DNA of 64,000 bases. Origin: Inia geoffrensis (taxonomy: Eukaryota; Chordata; Mammalia; Artiodactyla; Iniidae). Below the pieces are notes generated by a model that did no database searches, had not been told where the DNA came from, and saw only the letters and a list, made by a program, of their open reading frames with translations. This document shows, piece after piece, positions 62,020 through 64,000 of the stretch. The position numbers and the translations under genes were made by a program. Each line of letters opens with the position of its first letter. Position 1 is the first letter of the stretch. Where the stretch lies: assembly GCA_036417435.1 (NCBI GenBank), contig CM070913.1, positions 3,648,680 through 3,712,679 of the forward strand. The letters are read 5' to 3'.

Positions 62020-63508
62020 CTTGCAGTGGTGTAACAAGTTTTAATTCAAAATAGACACTCTGAAAACAACAGGTAAAAAAAAAAATAAACTTGAACAAGC
62101 TCTTTGAAGTTACAACAGAGCACACCAACAATCACACACCAGTTTCACGACTGCCTCAAAAATGCACATTACAGCAATGACATGCAGCTATTATATTTTA
62201 AAAATCCGTACGGTAACATCATCTTATTTCCCAGAGACTGTCTTATCTTCTGAGTATGTTGCACAGGTGCCTCTGCTGTGTATCACCAGCATTACGACTT
62301 AAGGTCTAAACTGGATGGTCTCCATTACCGCTTCTGGTGCTTTAAGTTATTTTATATTGTGTGAAAAAACCGAGGCTTAGCTGTCCAAAGGAGAGTAATA
62401 CACTTGAGCTCCTTAGCAATACCCCATCCCATTAACCTGGACAACTAGGCTACGGGAAAGCCCATTTCCCCAAAATGAATACATTTACCTCTAGGAAACT
62501 GTCAGAGATTTAATACACCAACCAGGAGACTAGCTCCGGTCTACTCATTTCACCTTGTCCCCTGAAAACCTGTGTTTAAATTTCAGTTAGTAGCCACACC
62601 CAGGGGTCAACTTTTTATTCCTGAGTAACACAGTCCTTCCCTTTCACTGGTTTATGAACAGTTAGGTTAGGAGGAGAGCTTGTGTGTGTGTTTTCAGTGT
62701 TTGTTCTAAAGGCACTACAGATTTATTGTCATATCTTTGAATGGAGAAAAGACTTATCAGCGTATCAAAAAGAGGGGAAAAGTCTACACTGAGAAGTATT
62801 TTTGTACCTACAGAATTACTTTATTTGTAAAATAACTCTTGACTTACGAGCTTTAATACCAGACTTCAGGTTCAGTATATTCTTAACAAATGAAAACATT
62901 TGGTTTTCTGAGTTACAATCAAAAACAGCTGTTAGGACAAACCTGAAAAAACGTAAATCGAAAGTATAATCTAATAAGCAAATACCTTACAAGAAGAAAT
63001 CAGCATAAGTTAATGCAGTGCCTCCTTAAGGAACCAGACATGTCACAGGGGCTTCTACTCACTTCTCTAAACATTTACTGTATCATCTGCTGCTACTTGT
63101 GAAGCTGAGGGAGAGCAGTTTTAATTCGCAGTTAATCAAGTATTCTGAAACAAGCTGAAATTTCCTTAAATGAAAAACAAACATATATAGATTTCAGTTT
63201 TTATCATACGATACTGACACTACTGGGAAAACAAGGCATGCATGAAATATCAAAAGATTTAATTTACATGACAGAGGAAAAATGAAAAACAACTGTTACA
63301 AAATCAAGCTGCAGGAAACAAATCTGAAAGAACTATGCAGTTCTTTATATAGAAGTCTTTCTGAGCACCTGAAATAAATCTAAAGAGCAGCATAAAGACC
63401 ACTGAAATTGATTAGTTCAACATACAGTGAAGAAAATAACATTTTTAAAAATCTCAATTGAAAAAGACTACTAAGTATCTAGTACTTTAGATTTCCTAAT
63501 TTATTTTT
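62020..63508 (-). other. ADNP2: ADNP2 3' UTR (probable)
   Basis: AT-rich sequence follows the ADNP2 stop (TAA at 63509-63511) and holds no recognisable interspersed repeat for about 1.5 kb. It is bounded by a candidate ATTAAA signal on the - strand. An earlier AATAAA (TTTATT on the + strand near 62820) could give a shorter form. The boundary is inferred. Confidence 0.5.
62040..62045 (-). terminator. Candidate ADNP2 polyadenylation signal (ATTAAA on - strand)
   Basis: TTTAAT on the + strand reads ATTAAA on the - strand. It lies 1.46 kb past the stop, and a GTT/CA-type stretch follows where cleavage would be expected (~62020). MIR and SINE repeats resume further left. Confidence 0.4.
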
Positions 63509-64000
63509 TTACAAGTTTTGTGGTTCATAGTCAAAGTTCAATCTGTGTTTAACATTTTTAAGTTCAGACATATCGAAGCCTAAAAGTACAGAAGGCTTGT
63601 GATTTTTTATTGCTTTCATGCAAATATACCTTCTTTTTCCAAAAAATGAGGCCACGTCAATTTTCCACACCCATAAGAGTGAGGATAACAGTTCTATTTC
63701 CTTTTTACTGGGATATGGTCTCTTGTGGAAATAATCTCTAAGAAACTGCTTTTTTTCTTCGTAAGAACGGTCTTCGTATCTTTTAGGATTTAACGCTAAA
63801 ACCTGGAGAGCGTCGTCGTGAACAAGGGGCGCCTCCGTCCTGCTTTCGCTCCTCTGTCTTTTAGAAGGCACGGTGCTCGTCGCCTTCTCTGGGGACGGCT
63901 CTGTATCAGCGCTCGTGGTGACAGGCCGCTCCTCGCCGTCCCTCTGCTCCTCAGCCCCAAACTGGCCGTCAGGCATCTTTCTCTTAACAGAAAAACTGGA
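63509..64000 (-). CDS. ADNP2: ADNP homeobox 2, C-terminal end of the last exon (5' partial)
   Basis: ADNP2 is a nuclear zinc-finger and homeodomain protein, paralogue of ADNP. ADNP acts with the remodeller CHD4 and with HP1 in chromatin repression, and a related complex has been reported for ADNP2. The visible 163 residues are open to the window edge (SSFSVKRK precedes the first Met here, at 63976), so that Met is internal. Residues ~9-75 are polar and low-complexity. Residues ~78-130 form the divergent homeodomain: SYEEKKQFLRDYFHKRPYPS, KKEIELL, then recognition helix VASFFGKRRY in place of the classical WFxNRR. The tail LLGFDMSELKNVKH and the end DYEPQNL close the protein. The same architecture ends ADNP (FLKTYFHRRPYP). 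The zinc fingers lie to the right, outside the window. Convergent with PARD6G, as in human 18q23. Confidence 0.93.
   Translation of the reverse strand, partial: SSFSVKRKMPDGQFGAEEQRDGEERPVTTSADTEPSPEKATSTVPSKRQRSESRTEAPLVHDDALQVLALNPKRYEDRSYEEKKQFLRDYFHKRPYPSKKEIELLSSLLWVWKIDVASFFGKRRYICMKAIKNHKPSVLLGFDMSELKNVKHRLNFDYEPQNL

Overview
This is a window of mammalian nuclear DNA, almost certainly from a whale or dolphin. The evidence is a family of tRNA-derived SINEs with heads of the GGGCTTCCCTGGTGGCGCAG type, in both short and long forms, typical of cetaceans, together with cetartiodactyl-type L1 elements and no recognisable ruminant BovB/Bov-A sequence. A toothed whale is my best guess, but that is inference only. 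There are no bacterial, phage or plasmid features.

Two protein-coding genes are visible, arranged tail to tail. PARD6G lies on the + strand. Its terminal coding exon is at 25155-25975, with a 3' UTR to about 27.83 kb, and everything to the left (1-25154) is read as its last intron. ADNP2 lies on the - strand at the right edge. Only the C-terminal 163 codons of its last exon (63509-64000) are inside, with a probable 3' UTR to about 62.02 kb. The pair and its convergent orientation match the distal end of human 18q23. The gap between the two candidate poly(A) sites is about 34 kb.

Layout: 1-2.3 kb, L1M fragment and two SINEs. 2.56-4.06 kb, a strong intronic CpG island. 4.06-8.49 kb, mostly unassigned intron. 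8.49-24.2 kb, consecutive antisense L1 elements (old L1M, L1-B, near full-length L1-C, old L1/HAL1-like). 25.15-27.83 kb, PARD6G terminal exon. 27.8-32.6 kb, low-repeat intergenic DNA with three recognisable inserts. 32.6-52 kb, a sense-strand L1 cluster: an ORF-less 5'UTR-plus-3'-tail L1 derivative, an older L1-D, and a full-length L1-E inserted into ORF1 of L1-D with an 11-bp target duplication. 52-62 kb, AT-rich intergenic DNA with dispersed SINE and MIR copies. 62-64 kb, ADNP2.

None of the L1 copies appears competent. L1-E keeps a 1121-codon open ORF2 segment with all visible reverse-transcriptase motifs, but its ORF1 is frameshifted and its endonuclease region carries a frameshift, a SINE insertion and an altered GDFN motif. 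I found no new biological system. The points most worth a second look are the intronic CpG island, the L1 5'UTR tandem architectures, the ORF-less L1 derivative, the strand bias of retroelements in the PARD6G intron, and an in-frame ATG in that intron ahead of the PDZ exon.
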